Assembly (NCBI GenBank): GCA_001447805.1 | Contig: CP013099.1 | Span: 1,364,001-1,428,000 of the forward strand | Length of the DNA: 64,000 bases | Source of the DNA: Candidatus Tenderia electrophaga | Lineage (GTDB): Bacteria > Pseudomonadota > Gammaproteobacteria > Tenderiales > Tenderiaceae | Direction: 5' to 3' | In this document: one piece after another, positions 53,195-62,753 of the stretch | How the letters are laid out: each line of letters starts with the position of its first letter | Position numbering within the stretch: the stretch's first letter is position 1 | Made by a program: the position numbers and the translations under genes | The notes under the pieces: model-generated | Seen by the model: the letters and a program-made list of their open reading frames with translations, nothing else | Database searches by the model: none | Told to the model about the DNA's origin: nothing

Positions 53195-53971
53195 CTACTT
53201 CAGATATGTCTGCAGGCGCGCACGCCAGCCCGGCAGCCAACGCGATTCGTCACGCGGCGCATTGGCCACCCGGCGCGTGAGCACCGCGTCGGCGGCGCGC
53301 ACGAATTCCGGCAGCGCCGGCGGCGTATCACGCATCGTTTCCAGCACCTGTAACAGGCCCCAGCCCTGCCCCCGGTAACGCTCCTTGGGTGACGTCCCTT
53401 CACCCTTGAAATTGACATAGTCGATCAGGGCATAGAGGCCGTTGGGTTGTTGCGCCACACGATAAAACTGATCTTTTACATGCCGGCGTTGTGCTTCAGT
53501 CGGCAGGGCGGCCAGTATTTGCGGCAGGGCCGCCTCCATGCGCGCGACGATGAAAGCGACCTGTTGCGGCACGGTCTGATGCAATAGATGGCGCAGTTGT
53601 TTCATCTCGGTGCTGTCGATGGCGGCATAAAATTGCTCACGATTGCGCCAGGGCGCAGCGGCGCTCTGCGTCAGCCAGCGCGGTAAGGCAGTGTGCTGTT
53701 TGAGGTGTTGTAGAAGTTGCGGAAAGCTTTCACGGAACGGACCCTCGATGCCGGCCGGGTACCAGATGAAATGGCCGATGCCGAAGGACGGGAAGTCCTC
53801 GCCCTTATTCCACACAGTCAGGTTTTCAATCTTACCGGCGCCTTCGTTGAGCCAGATACGCTCGCCGATGCTGTGCGCCTGGTTCGGTGTCAGGTGCAGA
53901 TTCGGCGCTGCCGCGACGGGCCAGATAAGCAGACACAGCAGGGTGAGCAGGGCGCCGCGTAATGACTTCAT
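53195..53971 (-). CDS. Exported protein of unknown function
   Basis: From ATG 53971 the product has 258 residues with a signal peptide (MKSLRGALLTLLCLLIWPVAAA). The segment RIWLNEGAGKIENLTVWNKGEDFPSFGIGHFIWYPAG is striking: an early Glu followed by SFGIGHF resembles the catalytic region of lysozyme-type folds, but this is only a resemblance. YALIDYVNFKGEGTSPKERYRGQGWGLLQVLE near the C-terminus also looks conserved. I would describe it as a periplasmic protein, possibly acting on the cell wall. Confidence 0.65.
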   Translation of the reverse strand: MKSLRGALLTLLCLLIWPVAAAPNLHLTPNQAHSIGERIWLNEGAGKIENLTVWNKGEDFPSFGIGHFIWYPAGIEGPFRESFPQLLQHLKQHTALPRWLTQSAAAPWRNREQFYAAIDSTEMKQLRHLLHQTVPQQVAFIVARMEAALPQILAALPTEAQRRHVKDQFYRVAQQPNGLYALIDYVNFKGEGTSPKERYRGQGWGLLQVLETMRDTPPALPEFVRAADAVLTRRVANAPRDESRWLPGWRARLQTYLK

Positions 53972-54109
53972 TGGCCTCCCCCTTTGTGTTTGAGCGCGAC
54001 GCGCGCGGCCTTTGGTGCGGCCGGGCAGATAGGACAGGGCATGTAGAATATACAGGGTCATGAGGTCAAAGGCTTATGCTGCTCCCGCCCATTGTAGCCC
54101 GAAGCGGCT

Positions 54110-54138
54110 CTGACCGGGTGGCCGCGCGATGTTAGAAT
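54110..54138 (+). promoter_or_regulatory. Candidate promoter of the cytochrome operon
   Basis: CTGACC (54110-54115) and TAGAAT (54133-54138) with 17-bp spacing lie 56 bp before the cytochrome ATG. Confidence 0.4.
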
Positions 54139-54144
54139 CGGGGC

Positions 54145-54163
54145 GCCGGCGTCAAACGCCGGC
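54145..54163 (+). promoter_or_regulatory. Leader hairpin before the cytochrome gene
   Basis: GCCGGCGT and ACGCCGGC form a perfect 8-bp stem with a CAA loop in what would be the 5' leader. It ends 30 bp before the ATG and lacks a T-run, so it is more likely an mRNA-stabilising or regulatory hairpin than a terminator. Confidence 0.45.
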
Positions 54164-54193
54164 ATTCAAACAATAGCTCTTAGGGAGAGGATT

Positions 54194-54514
54194 ATGAAAC
54201 CAGGCGTCACCGTATTCGCTGTAATGGCCCTGCTGGCGACGGGCTGCAGCCAGCCCAATAATTATGTGCCGCGCGTCGGTGCCAGTGGCGAAGATATGTT
54301 CAGGAATGCCTGTTTCGAATGCCACAAGCCGCAAGAAAACGGCCGTTATTTCGATTTGGACGCCGAGATGGCCAGTGTCGCGGCCATTGCCGACAAGATC
54401 TCCGAGGGCGGCTTCAGTATGCCCGCCTTCCCCCACATCGAAGGCGAAGAACTGCAGCGTCTGAGTGAATACGTGCTGGCACACAGCAAGACGCCAGAGG
54501 GCGACAACGACTGA
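54194..54514 (+). CDS. Monoheme cytochrome c lipoprotein
   Basis: The 106-residue product has a lipoprotein signal (LLATGCSQ, Cys at residue 18) and one heme-binding motif CFECH (about residues 40-44). GGFSMPAFPHIEGEEL near residue 75 provides the likely Met sixth ligand. It is a small membrane-anchored electron carrier of the cytochrome c5/c-553 type. TAGGGAGAGG lies just before the ATG. The partner oxidase or reductase is not in the window. Confidence 0.88.
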   Translation: MKPGVTVFAVMALLATGCSQPNNYVPRVGASGEDMFRNACFECHKPQENGRYFDLDAEMASVAAIADKISEGGFSMPAFPHIEGEELQRLSEYVLAHSKTPEGDND

Positions 54515-54518
54515 AACC

Positions 54519-54884
54519 ATGGCCGTTCAGTTGTTCATTCTACGCGGGGTCCCCGAGGACGAGGCGGAGGAAATACGCGCCTTGCTGGCTGAGCAACACA
54601 TCGATTACTACGAGACGCCGGCGGGCAGCTGGGGCATGTCCCTGCCCGCCCTGTGGCTGACGGACGAGACCCAGCTGGAGCGCGCCCAGGGTCTGTTGGC
54701 ACAGTATCAGCAGCAACGTCTGTCTCAAGCCCGGAGCGAATTCGAGGCCTTGAAGGCAGAGGGCCGACAACGCAGTATTATAGATTTGTTTCGCGAACAT
54801 CCGCTGCGGTATTTGTTGTACTTGGTGTTAGTGGGCGTGATCGCCTATTTTTCCATCTCCCCCTTCGTCACATTGGGTCAGTGA
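54519..54884 (+). CDS. DUF6164-type small membrane protein
   Basis: The ATG at 54519 lies 4 bp after the cytochrome stop, giving 121 residues. The N-terminal soluble part (FILRGVPEDEAEEIRALLAEQHIDYYETPAGSWGMSLPALWL) looks like a small alpha/beta signal-sensing domain of the DUF2007/DUF6164 kind. One C-terminal membrane helix follows (YLLYLVLVGVIAYFSISPFV). Function unknown. It is probably co-transcribed with the cytochrome. Confidence 0.75.
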   Translation: MAVQLFILRGVPEDEAEEIRALLAEQHIDYYETPAGSWGMSLPALWLTDETQLERAQGLLAQYQQQRLSQARSEFEALKAEGRQRSIIDLFREHPLRYLLYLVLVGVIAYFSISPFVTLGQ

Positions 54885-54968
54885 GCGTGACGCTCGCGAT
54901 TTATGCGCGGTTGTCCGATACTCGCTGGATATAAAGGAAAACGATCCATATGACCGACCGAGGCGATC

Positions 54969-56456
54969 ATGTTCGAAGCCGTTGAGCTGGGACAATCCCT
55001 GTCGAAAGCCGAATTCAAGCAGGCCGAGACGACGTTCCGCGCCGAGTTGCTGCAGTTGCAGCGGCAATTGGCCGAGGCCAAGGTGGCCGCCCTGATTGTC
55101 ATTGCCGGGGTCGAAGGGGCCGGCAAGGGCGCGGTGGTCAACCGTCTCAATAAGTGGTTGGACAACCGCGACATGGCCACCCACGCCTTTTGGGATGAAA
55201 CGGCGGCGGAGACACAGCGACCCGAATACTGGCGCTACTGGATGGGTCTGCCGGCGCGCGGCGCCATCGGCATTATGTTCGGCGCATGGTATTGGGATCC
55301 CATTTATCGTCACTGCCGCGGTCAGGCCAGCGATGCCGAACTGGACGATGGCGGCCAGCGCATCAAAGAGCTGGAGCACATGTTGCACCAGGACGGCATG
55401 TTGATCATAAAGCTCTGGTTTCACCTTTCCAAAAAGACCTTTCATCAGCGTATCAAGCAGCGCAGCGAGGCGGCCAAGCATGTGCGGGCTGAGAAAGGCG
55501 ATGAACACGGCGGCGTCGACTATAAGCCGTTTGTGCTCTCCGCCGCACGCCTGATCAGTCGCACCGACACCCGTGTGTGTCCGTGGAACTTGATCGAGGC
55601 GGAGGATGATTATTTTCGCGACATCAGTGTGGCGCAGGCGATCCGCGCCGGGCTTACGCAACGCTTGGCCGAGCATCGCGTCGCGGATCGTCGCCTGGCG
55701 GTGCCGAATCCTCTGGTCGGCGTCGATGCATCCGGCGCAAGTATCTTGGATACGCTGGATATGGGCACGGCCTTGGCCAAGTCGGACTACAAGGCGCAAC
55801 TCAAACACTATCAGAAGCAACTTTCCGAATTGGCCTGGCAGGCCTACGACGCCGGTATGTCCACGGTGATCGTGTTCGAGGGCTGGGATGCGGCCGGCAA
55901 GGGCGGCGCTATCCGTCGGCTTACCAGTGCCGTGGACGCGCGGTTGTATCGCAGCCATTCCGTCGCCGCGCCCAGCGACGAGGAGCTGGCTCACCATTAC
56001 CTGTGGCGGTTCTGGCGTCAGGTGCCCAGGGCCGGTTACATGACACTCTACGATCGCTCCTGGTACGGCCGGGTGCTGGTGGAGCGGGTGGAGCAACTGG
56101 CCCGGACGGATGAGTGGCAACGGGCCTATCAGGAAATCAATGATTTTGAAGAGCAGCTGGTGGACAGCGGGGCGGCGGTGCTCAAGTTCTGGCTGCACGT
56201 GACACCCGAGGAGCAATTGAAGCGTTTTGAGCAACGCCAACAAACACCGTGGAAACAATACAAGCTCACCGATGATGATTGGCGTAACCGCGACAAGCGT
56301 GATGCCTATGAGGCGGCGGTGAACGAAATGGTGCTGCGCACCAGCACCGGCAAGGCGCCCTGGTGTCTGATTCCGGCTGATGACAAATACTATGCCCGTA
56401 TCAATGTGCTGAAAGAGGTGTGTGAGCGTCTGGACCAGGCCTTACACACAAACTAA
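54969..56456 (+). CDS. pap: Polyphosphate:AMP phosphotransferase (two PPK2 domains)
   Basis: Pap transfers phosphate from polyphosphate to AMP, forming ADP. The 495 residues contain two PPK2 domains: the first with Walker A GVEGAGKGAVVNRL (about residues 47-60), the second with EGWDAAGKGGAIRRL (about residues 302-316) and the lid YDRSWYGRVLVERV. The second domain has the better-conserved catalytic residues. This two-domain layout is the class II PPK2 type known from Acinetobacter and Pseudomonas. It recycles AMP under energy stress. Confidence 0.93.
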   Translation: MFEAVELGQSLSKAEFKQAETTFRAELLQLQRQLAEAKVAALIVIAGVEGAGKGAVVNRLNKWLDNRDMATHAFWDETAAETQRPEYWRYWMGLPARGAIGIMFGAWYWDPIYRHCRGQASDAELDDGGQRIKELEHMLHQDGMLIIKLWFHLSKKTFHQRIKQRSEAAKHVRAEKGDEHGGVDYKPFVLSAARLISRTDTRVCPWNLIEAEDDYFRDISVAQAIRAGLTQRLAEHRVADRRLAVPNPLVGVDASGASILDTLDMGTALAKSDYKAQLKHYQKQLSELAWQAYDAGMSTVIVFEGWDAAGKGGAIRRLTSAVDARLYRSHSVAAPSDEELAHHYLWRFWRQVPRAGYMTLYDRSWYGRVLVERVEQLARTDEWQRAYQEINDFEEQLVDSGAAVLKFWLHVTPEEQLKRFEQRQQTPWKQYKLTDDDWRNRDKRDAYEAAVNEMVLRTSTGKAPWCLIPADDKYYARINVLKEVCERLDQALHTN

Positions 56457-56480
56457 GCCTGTTTCCGTTATTCTTAGGCG

Positions 56481-58022
56481 ATGGCTGCGCAAACCTCAAC
56501 AAGACTACTCGCCTGGGTCGAGCGAACCGGTAATCGCCTGCCCCATCCGGCCACGCTGTTTGGTTTTGCCGCCCTGGGGGTCATGCTGGTTTCACAATTG
56601 GCGGCCGCACTGGATTGGCGTGTCAGCAAAAGCGTCACCGACGTGGCGGGCGTGAAGCAACAGGTCGAGGTTGAAGCGGTGGGGCTGCTGGACAGCGACG
56701 GCATCTGGTGGGTGCTCAGCCATCTGGTGGATAACTTCATCAACTTTCCGCCCCTGGGCCTGGTGTTGGTGGCCATGATCGGCATCGGTGTGGCCGAGCG
56801 CAGCGGCCTGGTGGCCGCCCTGTTACAGAGCGGCGTGCGCAAAACCCCCGGTGGGTTGCTGACGCCCATGGTGTTTTTCCTGGGTGTCATGTCGTCCATG
56901 GCGCTGGATGCCGGTTATGTGGTGCTGCCGCCCTTGGCCGCAGCCTTGTATTTAGCCATGGGGCGTTCGCCCCTGGCGGGCATCGCCGTGGCCTTCGCCG
57001 CCGTGTCGGCGGGCTTCAGCGCCAATCTGTTGATCACGGCGCTGGATCCGCTGTTGGCGGGCTTTTCCCAGGCCGGTGCGCAATTGGTCGACCAGGCCTA
57101 TCGGGTCAGCGCCACGGCCAATTGGTGGTTTATGATCGCCTCCACTATTGTGTTAACGCTGACAGGTTGGTGGGTGACGGCGCGCATTGTCGAGCCTCGG
57201 TTGGCCGCGGCCGACTATGATTATGTCCGTGTAGATGACGACCCTGCCACGCAGATCTCCGCTGACAATATGCGCCGCGGGCTTAAAATGGCGCTTGTCT
57301 CAGTGGTGATCTCACTGGCTATCGTCTTGGCATTGATCTTTATTCCCGATGCCCCTTTGTACGGACAAGGCGAACGCTTCGCGCGTTGGATCGAGGCCAT
57401 TGTGCCCTTGATCCTGATCCTGTTTCTCATCCCCGGCCTGGCCTACGGCTTTGCCGCCCGCACCCTGCAGTCGGAAAAGGACGTGGCGCGGCTGATGAGC
57501 GAGACCATGTCGGCACTTGGTCCCTATATCGTGTTGGCCTTTTTCGCCGCCCAGTTCATCGCCTTTTTCAATCATTCCAACCTGGGCGAGATGTTGGCCG
57601 TGGTCGGCGGTCAATTACTGGCCCAGGCCCAAGTGGCGCCCTGGTTTCTGATCGCGGCCTTCGTCATGGTAGTGATGCTGGGTAATCTGTTCATCGGTTC
57701 GGCCTCGGCCAAGTACGCCTTTTTCGCGCCGGTATTCGTGCCCATGTTCATGCAGGTGGGCATCAGCCCGGAACTGACCCAGGCCGCCTACCGCGTCGGC
57801 GATTCGGTCAGCAATGTGATCACGCCGCTGAATCCTTACATGGTCATCGTGTTGGCGTTTCTGCAGCGTTATCTGCCTCAGGCCGGTTTCGGTACGCTGG
57901 CGGCCTTGATGTTGCCCTATGTCGTCGTCTTCGCGGTGATCTGGATTGCGCTGCTGCTGGTATGGATGGTAATTGGTGTGCCCTTGGGGCCCGCTGGACC
58001 GCTCTGGTATCAGGCGGGTTAG
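56481..58022 (+). CDS. AbgT-family transporter
   Basis: The 513-residue protein with about 11 membrane segments matches the AbgT family, which imports p-aminobenzoyl-glutamate or, in other members, exports antimetabolites such as sulfonamides. Visible family blocks are GNRLPHPATLFGFAALGVML at the N-terminus, FPPLGLVLVAMIGIGVAERSGL and GDSVSNVITPLNPYMVIVLAFLQRY near the C-terminus. No abgA/abgB peptidase genes adjoin it, so export or folate-precursor salvage are both open. Confidence 0.9.
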   Translation: MAAQTSTRLLAWVERTGNRLPHPATLFGFAALGVMLVSQLAAALDWRVSKSVTDVAGVKQQVEVEAVGLLDSDGIWWVLSHLVDNFINFPPLGLVLVAMIGIGVAERSGLVAALLQSGVRKTPGGLLTPMVFFLGVMSSMALDAGYVVLPPLAAALYLAMGRSPLAGIAVAFAAVSAGFSANLLITALDPLLAGFSQAGAQLVDQAYRVSATANWWFMIASTIVLTLTGWWVTARIVEPRLAAADYDYVRVDDDPATQISADNMRRGLKMALVSVVISLAIVLALIFIPDAPLYGQGERFARWIEAIVPLILILFLIPGLAYGFAARTLQSEKDVARLMSETMSALGPYIVLAFFAAQFIAFFNHSNLGEMLAVVGGQLLAQAQVAPWFLIAAFVMVVMLGNLFIGSASAKYAFFAPVFVPMFMQVGISPELTQAAYRVGDSVSNVITPLNPYMVIVLAFLQRYLPQAGFGTLAALMLPYVVVFAVIWIALLLVWMVIGVPLGPAGPLWYQAG

Positions 58023-58031
58023 GAGTTTCCT

Positions 58032-59093
58032 TTGACGCAGATTCACAGGCGCGAAAGGAAACGCTTGCTGCGTGACATCCTCAAAGGGGTGTCGCGCAGT
58101 TTCTATCTCACCCTGCGCGTGTTGCCGGGGCCCTTGCGCGAGCCCATCGGCCTGGCCTATTTATTGGCGCGTGCCGCCGATACCCTGGCCGATACTCCCG
58201 TGGTGCCGCCAAATCGGCGGCTGCAGTATCTGCAGTGTTTTAAAACCTATATTGCAAGCCCGGGCGCGGCCGGTGGCTGCGACGAGATTCAATTCGCATT
58301 GCGGAACAGGCTGGCCAATCGGGATGAGGCACGTTTGCTGGAAAGCTTGCCGCAACTGTTCACCTTATTCGCGGCACAGCCCGCGGCGGACCGTGAGCGC
58401 ATGCGCCAGGTGGTCACGACACTGACCGACGGCATGGTGTTTGATCTAAATACCTTTCCGGCCGAGGAGAGCGGCGCGATCAAGGCATTGCAGCGGGAGG
58501 ATGAACTCGACCGGTACACCTATCTCGTGGCCGGCTGCGTCGGGCAGTTCTGGACCGAAATGAGCATGGTCCATGTCGCCGCACTGAAGCACTGGGACCA
58601 AGACGCACTGGTGGAGAAGGGCGTGCGTTTCGGCAAGGCTTTGCAGCTCACCAATATCCTGCGCGACCTGCCGCGCGACCTGCGCATCGGCCGCTGTTAT
58701 CTGCCCCGGCAATGGCTGCGGCAATACGATCTGAGCGTGGCGCAGTTATTGGAACCGAACAACAGCGCTCACGCCAAGCCCTTGCTCGAGCACGGCATCA
58801 CCCTGGCGCTGCAACACTTTGCGGCGGCGGAGGCGTATGTGCTGGCTATCCCGCGCCGGTGTGTGCGTCTGCGCCTGGCAGCGCTGTGGCCCTTGATGAT
58901 CGGCTTGGAGACGTTGGCAAGGCTGGCGTCCAGCGATCACTGCTTGGATGCGGACATCAGCATCAAGGTGGAACGGCGGCGGGTCTATGCCATCATGCTC
59001 AGGTCGGCATTACTGGTGCTGTCGAATACCGCCTTGCGGCGTTGGCTGGTTGCGGCCAGGGGCGCTGCTCACGCGCGCCGCCAAAGCGGGTAG
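58032..59093 (+). CDS. Squalene/phytoene synthase family protein
   Basis: The enzyme joins two C15 (or C20) prenyl diphosphates. The two Asp-rich Mg2+ motifs are visible: DTLAD in LARAADTLADTP (about residues 49-53) and DLPRD in LTNILRDLPRDLRIGRCYLP (about 213-217), and SRSFYLTLRVLP matches the N-terminal substrate site. The 353-residue length and single-enzyme arrangement favour a squalene synthase-like role in hopanoid or sterol formation, but no hpn genes are adjacent to confirm this. The start TTG 58032 has AGGAG at 58021-58025. Confidence 0.88.
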   Translation: MTQIHRRERKRLLRDILKGVSRSFYLTLRVLPGPLREPIGLAYLLARAADTLADTPVVPPNRRLQYLQCFKTYIASPGAAGGCDEIQFALRNRLANRDEARLLESLPQLFTLFAAQPAADRERMRQVVTTLTDGMVFDLNTFPAEESGAIKALQREDELDRYTYLVAGCVGQFWTEMSMVHVAALKHWDQDALVEKGVRFGKALQLTNILRDLPRDLRIGRCYLPRQWLRQYDLSVAQLLEPNNSAHAKPLLEHGITLALQHFAAAEAYVLAIPRRCVRLRLAALWPLMIGLETLARLASSDHCLDADISIKVERRRVYAIMLRSALLVLSNTALRRWLVAARGAAHARRQSG

Positions 59094-59153
59094 AATGGGC
59101 GCGTGGGGGCGCCGAGGCAATCAATAAATCAGCAGCATAAGTGTGGATGGACT

Positions 59154-59786
59154 ATGTCATCAGCCGTGATATCGATTTCGAATCAAAAAGGGGGAACGGG
59201 TAAAACCACCCTGACCATGAATCTGGCCGCCGGCCTTGCGCGGCGCGGGCGTACCCTGGTGGTCGACGCCGACCCACAGGGCTCGGCGCTGCAATGGGCC
59301 GGTCTGTCGAGCGATGAAAAGCCGTTTCCGGTGTCGGTCATCGCGGTGGCCGATAATCTGGGGCGCGAGGTGGGGCGCTTCGCCGAGGACTATCAATACG
59401 TCCTGATCGATTGTCCGCCGACACTAGAGACCGAGGTAACCCGGGCGGCCATGCGCATCGCGGATACGGTGTTGATACCGACCCTGCCCTCGCCGGTGGA
59501 CCTGTGGGCCAGCCTGCGCCTGGCCAATGCCATCGAGGAGGTGAAGCTGCGCAACCCGCGCCTGGCGGCCTATATCCTGGTCAATCAACTGGAACCGCGT
59601 TCCGCATTGTCCCAGGGTATGAAACAGGCGCTGGAGGAATTTGATATCCCCGCACTGAACAGCCACCTGCGCCGTCGCGCCATCTATCGCAATGCGGCAC
59701 TGGAAGGGCTGAGTGTGTATTGTATGGGTAAGCGCGGCGAGCCCGCCGCGGCGGAAATTGATGCAATCATCGAGGAGGTGTTATGA
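59154..59786 (+). CDS. Orphan ParA/MinD-type ATPase
   Basis: The 210-residue ATPase has the deviant Walker A KGGTGKTT (residues 11-18 region), Walker A' VDADPQGSALQW and Walker B YVLIDCPP. It lacks the N-terminal helix-turn-helix of plasmid type Ia ParA proteins, so it is a small type Ib-like ParA of the kind that positions protein complexes such as carboxysomes or chemoreceptor clusters, or segregates plasmids. No parB or parS is seen. Its stop overlaps the ATG of a 54-residue gene, the likely partner. The ATG at 59154 is the natural start. Confidence 0.88.
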   Translation: MSSAVISISNQKGGTGKTTLTMNLAAGLARRGRTLVVDADPQGSALQWAGLSSDEKPFPVSVIAVADNLGREVGRFAEDYQYVLIDCPPTLETEVTRAAMRIADTVLIPTLPSPVDLWASLRLANAIEEVKLRNPRLAAYILVNQLEPRSALSQGMKQALEEFDIPALNSHLRRRAIYRNAALEGLSVYCMGKRGEPAAAEIDAIIEEVL

Positions 59787-59947
59787 GTGAAAGAGCGCAA
59801 ACCGGAACCAAACTGGCCAACAGCGTGCGCCAGGCCAAGATGAAACAGGCGGCCGGGCAGCACACGCCCGCGGTGCGGCCCCGGATCTCGGCCGAGCAGG
59901 ACGCGCCGGCGATAGTGTTTGCTGCGCGTCGGGTCTGGCCTGACTGA
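59783..59947 (+). CDS. 54-residue partner of the orphan ParA, unknown function
   Basis: The ATG overlaps the ParA stop (ATGA). The product is strongly basic at its N-terminus (TKLANSVRQAKMKQ), disordered in the middle and ends in the hydrophobic motif IVFAARRVWPD. Small proteins with a basic N-terminal peptide often stimulate ParA ATPases, and a conserved C-terminal tail could dock onto a cargo. Coupled translation supports a real gene. Family not recognised. Confidence 0.7.
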   Translation: MSERAQTGTKLANSVRQAKMKQAAGQHTPAVRPRISAEQDAPAIVFAARRVWPD

Positions 59948-60383
59948 TGGGTGCGCCACCGGCTGTCGTACTTGGGGCGGCGCCGCGACAGACTTAGGGT
60001 TTGCGTCCGGCGCGGCGCGCGCGTGGCCAGCCGCCGCCAGGCCAAACCCGCCATGGCGGCACTGAATGAGTCCAACAGCATCCCGTGCTACGCCAGCAGC
60101 ACTAATTCCATCGTGTCGTCGTACACCAGAGCGGCGCTATGCAGCGACAGGGTGACGCCGGCGTCCGCGCACAGGCTCACACCGATGACGTGCGTGCGCC
60201 CGGTCTCGTCCGGCAGTTCACCCAGGCCGCTTTTGACACCTGTCCTGCCTAACGCGGTAACGCCGTTGGATTTGCCCGCACCCAACCCCAAGCGAACCCT
60301 GAAGTGACCGGATGCAGCAGGGGTGGCGCCAGGATGTCGGGATTAATATTGGAATTTCTTTAAAGTCGATGAAAGGGACGTAC
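59948..60383. other. Gap without a supported gene
   Basis: Two opposite frames cover this stretch: 59951-60307 on the plus strand, very Arg/Ser-rich, and on the minus strand 60088-60291, whose residues HVIGVSLCADAGVTLSLHSAALVYDD look more natural. Neither has a ribosome site or recognisable family. The minus-strand piece may be a decayed gene. The promoter of the ABC genes should lie near the right end. Confidence 0.4.
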
Positions 60384-61301
60384 GTGGAACCGGTAATATC
60401 GATCGCAGGTCTTGGCAAAACCTATGACTCCGGCTTTCAGGCCTTGGCCCATATCGATCTGGATATTCGGCGCGGCGAGATCTTCGCCTTGTTGGGCCCC
60501 AATGGCGCGGGCAAGACGACCCTGATCAATATCATCTGCGGCATCGTCACCCCGAGCGCGGGCAGCGTGCGTGTCGACGGCTGCGACATCATCAGCGACT
60601 ATCGTTCGGCGCGCGCCAAGATCGGCCTGGTGCCGCAGGAACTGTTCACCTCCGCCTTTGAAAGCGTGGAAGCCACCATGAAGTTCAGCCGCGGCCTGTT
60701 CGGCAAGTCAGCGAATGCGGGGGTGATCGAACGAATCCTGCGTGAGCTCGCCCTGTGGGATAAGCGTAAAACCAAGGTGATGGAGTTATCGGGCGGCATG
60801 AAGCGGCGCCTGCTCATCGCCAAGGCGCTGGCCCATGAACCAGAGATCCTGTTTCTCGACGAACCCAGCGCCGGTGTGGATGTGGAGCTGCGGCGTGACA
60901 TGTGGCAAATGGTGCGCCGCCTGAAGGCGCAGGGCGTGACTATTATTCTGACCACCCATTACATCGAAGAGGCGCAGGAGATGGCGGATCGTATCGGGGT
61001 GATCAACCGCGGCGAGATCGTCATCGTGGAAGAGAAGGCGGCACTGATGAAACAACTGGGCAAGAAGCGGTTGAGTCTGTCGCTTGCCAAGCCCTTGGCC
61101 GCCGTGCCGGAGGCACTGTCGGATTATCCCCTCGAACTGTCGGAAGACGGCTATACCCTCGACTACAGCTTCAATACCCAGAACGAACACAGCGGCATCC
61201 ATGAATTATTGCGGCGTCTGGATCAATTGGGCATCGAGTTTAGCGACTTGCACACCAGCGAAAGTTCGCTGGAAGATATCTTCGTCGATCTGGTGAAATG
61301 A
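60384..61301 (+). CDS. ABC-2 type exporter, ATP-binding subunit
   Basis: From GTG 60384, preceded by AAAGGGA at about 60372-60378, the product has 305 residues. Walker A is [10 protein letters not shown], the signature is LSGGMKRRL, Walker B is [12 protein letters not shown] and the switch His is in [17 protein letters not shown]. It is of the DrrA/YadG kind with a C-terminal extension ([17 protein letters not shown]). The permease overlaps by 4 bp. The substrate is unknown. An ATG at 60369 or 60312 could also be used. Confidence 0.9.
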   Translation: MEPVISIAGLGKTYDSGFQALAHIDLDIRRGEIFALLGPNGAGKTTLINIICGIVTPSAGSVRVDGCDIISDYRSARAKIGLVPQELFTSAFESVEATMKFSRGLFGKSANAGVIERILRELALWDKRKTKVMELSGGMKRRLLIAKALAHEPEILFLDEPSAGVDVELRRDMWQMVRRLKAQGVTIILTTHYIEEAQEMADRIGVINRGEIVIVEEKAALMKQLGKKRLSLSLAKPLAAVPEALSDYPLELSEDGYTLDYSFNTQNEHSGIHELLRRLDQLGIEFSDLHTSESSLEDIFVDLVK

Positions 61302-62065
61302 ATATGAATATCTACGCTATCGGCGCAATCTATAGACATGAAATGGCGCGCACCGCCCGCACCCTGACCCAAAGCGTCGCCTCGCCCATATTGTCGACCT
61401 CGCTGTATTTCGTGGTGTTCGGGGCCGCCATCGGTTCACGTATGGGCGCGATCGACGGCATCAGCTACGGCGCCTTTATCATCCCCGGCCTGCTCATGCT
61501 GTCCCTGCTCAACGAAAGCATTTCCAATGCCTCGTTCGGAATCTACTTTCCGAAATTCATGGGCACGATTTACGAAGTGCTCTCCGCGCCCATTTCGCCA
61601 ATCGAAATCGTGCTTGGCTATGTTGGCGCGGCGGCGTCCAAGTCGATTGTGCTCGGTTTGTTGATCCTGGCCACGGCGCGATTGTTTGTCGATTACGATA
61701 TTGCCCACCCGGGCTGGATGGCGGCCTTTCTGCTGCTCACTGGGATTACCTTCAGCCTGTTCGGCTTTATCATCGGGCTGTGGGCGGACGATTTTCAAAA
61801 GCTGCAGATCGTGCCGCTGATGGTCGTCATGCCACTGACCTTCCTCGGTGGCGCCTTTTATTCCATCGATATGCTGCCGGAACCCTGGCACACCATTTCA
61901 CTGTTCAATCCGGTGGTCTATCTCATCAGTGGTTTCCGTTGGAGTTTTTACGGCGTCGCCGACGTCCACGTCGCGCTCAGCCTGGCTATGATCTGCCTGT
62001 TTATGCTTGCCTGCCTGGCCCTGATTGCCTGGATATTCAAGACCGGCTACCGCTTGAAGCAATGA
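61298..62065 (+). CDS. ABC-2 type exporter, permease subunit
   Basis: The 255-residue protein has six membrane segments in the ABC-2/DrrB-YadH layout, with the family block [34 protein letters not shown] and [45 protein letters not shown]. It pairs with the ATPase upstream through a 4-bp overlap. Homologues export lipids, polysaccharides or drugs; the substrate here is open. Confidence 0.9.
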   Translation: MNMNIYAIGAIYRHEMARTARTLTQSVASPILSTSLYFVVFGAAIGSRMGAIDGISYGAFIIPGLLMLSLLNESISNASFGIYFPKFMGTIYEVLSAPISPIEIVLGYVGAAASKSIVLGLLILATARLFVDYDIAHPGWMAAFLLLTGITFSLFGFIIGLWADDFQKLQIVPLMVVMPLTFLGGAFYSIDMLPEPWHTISLFNPVVYLISGFRWSFYGVADVHVALSLAMICLFMLACLALIAWIFKTGYRLKQ

Positions 62066-62212
62066 CAGGTGGGCAGGCTTCGTGGCCAGCGCTAAACGCA
62101 ACAGCGGTGCGCCCCGCGCCTCGTCCAACAATGGATTTGCAGCCTTACCCGGCTCCATGCGCCGCCGGCGGAGGCGTGTCTCGGCCTGGGGCTGTAACCG
62201 CGGGGAGCCGCC

Positions 62213-62737
62213 TTAATCGAGGTGGCTGACGATCTCGTCCAGTCGCCGCCGTTGGGTGGGCTCGGGCAGTTCCGCGGGGTAGCCGAGGCTGAGCATGGCG
62301 ACGGGCACCGGCCCGGACTCAAGGCCAATGATCTCCCTCACCTTGGCTTCATCGAAATAGCCGACCCAGGTGGAGGCCATGCCGGCGGCGACCACGGCCA
62401 GCTGGGCGTAGGCGGCGGCGATGGTGGTGTCCTGCAGGGCGTAGAGGTCGCGCCCGCGCTCGCCGTATTTTTGCGCGGAGCGCTCCGGTTCGGCACAGAA
62501 GATCAGGCACACCGGGGCTTCGGCGATGAAGGCCTGTTGTTGTGCCGCGCCCGACAGCGCCCGGCGTTTTTCCGGGCTGCTGACCACTATGATCCGGTAG
62601 GACTGAAGGTCCCCGGCGGAGGGGGCGCTGCAGGCGGTCTCGAGAATGGCGTGGAGTTTTTCCTGTTCGACGGGCTGATCGCTCTGATAACTGCGTACCG
62701 AATGACGATGACGTACCGTTTCAAAAAAGTCCCACAT
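62213..62737 (-). CDS. Nitroreductase-family flavoprotein
   Basis: The 174-residue protein matches FMN-dependent nitroreductases: RHSVRSYQSDQPVEQEKL at the N-terminus with the FMN-phosphate Arg pair, CSAPSAGDLQSYRIIVV, and the C-terminal SLGYPAELPEPTQRRRLDEIV. It probably reduces quinones or nitro compounds with NAD(P)H. It lies 17 bp downstream of bamD on the same strand and may share its transcript. Confidence 0.9.
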   Translation of the reverse strand: MWDFFETVRHRHSVRSYQSDQPVEQEKLHAILETACSAPSAGDLQSYRIIVVSSPEKRRALSGAAQQQAFIAEAPVCLIFCAEPERSAQKYGERGRDLYALQDTTIAAAYAQLAVVAAGMASTWVGYFDEAKVREIIGLESGPVPVAMLSLGYPAELPEPTQRRRLDEIVSHLD

Positions 62738-62753
62738 GCGCTGGTTCCTCGCG

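Noticed and set aside
59951-60307. 118-residue Arg/Ser-rich frame downstream of the ParA partner
   Set aside because: Composition is untypical of a protein and no ribosome site precedes it.
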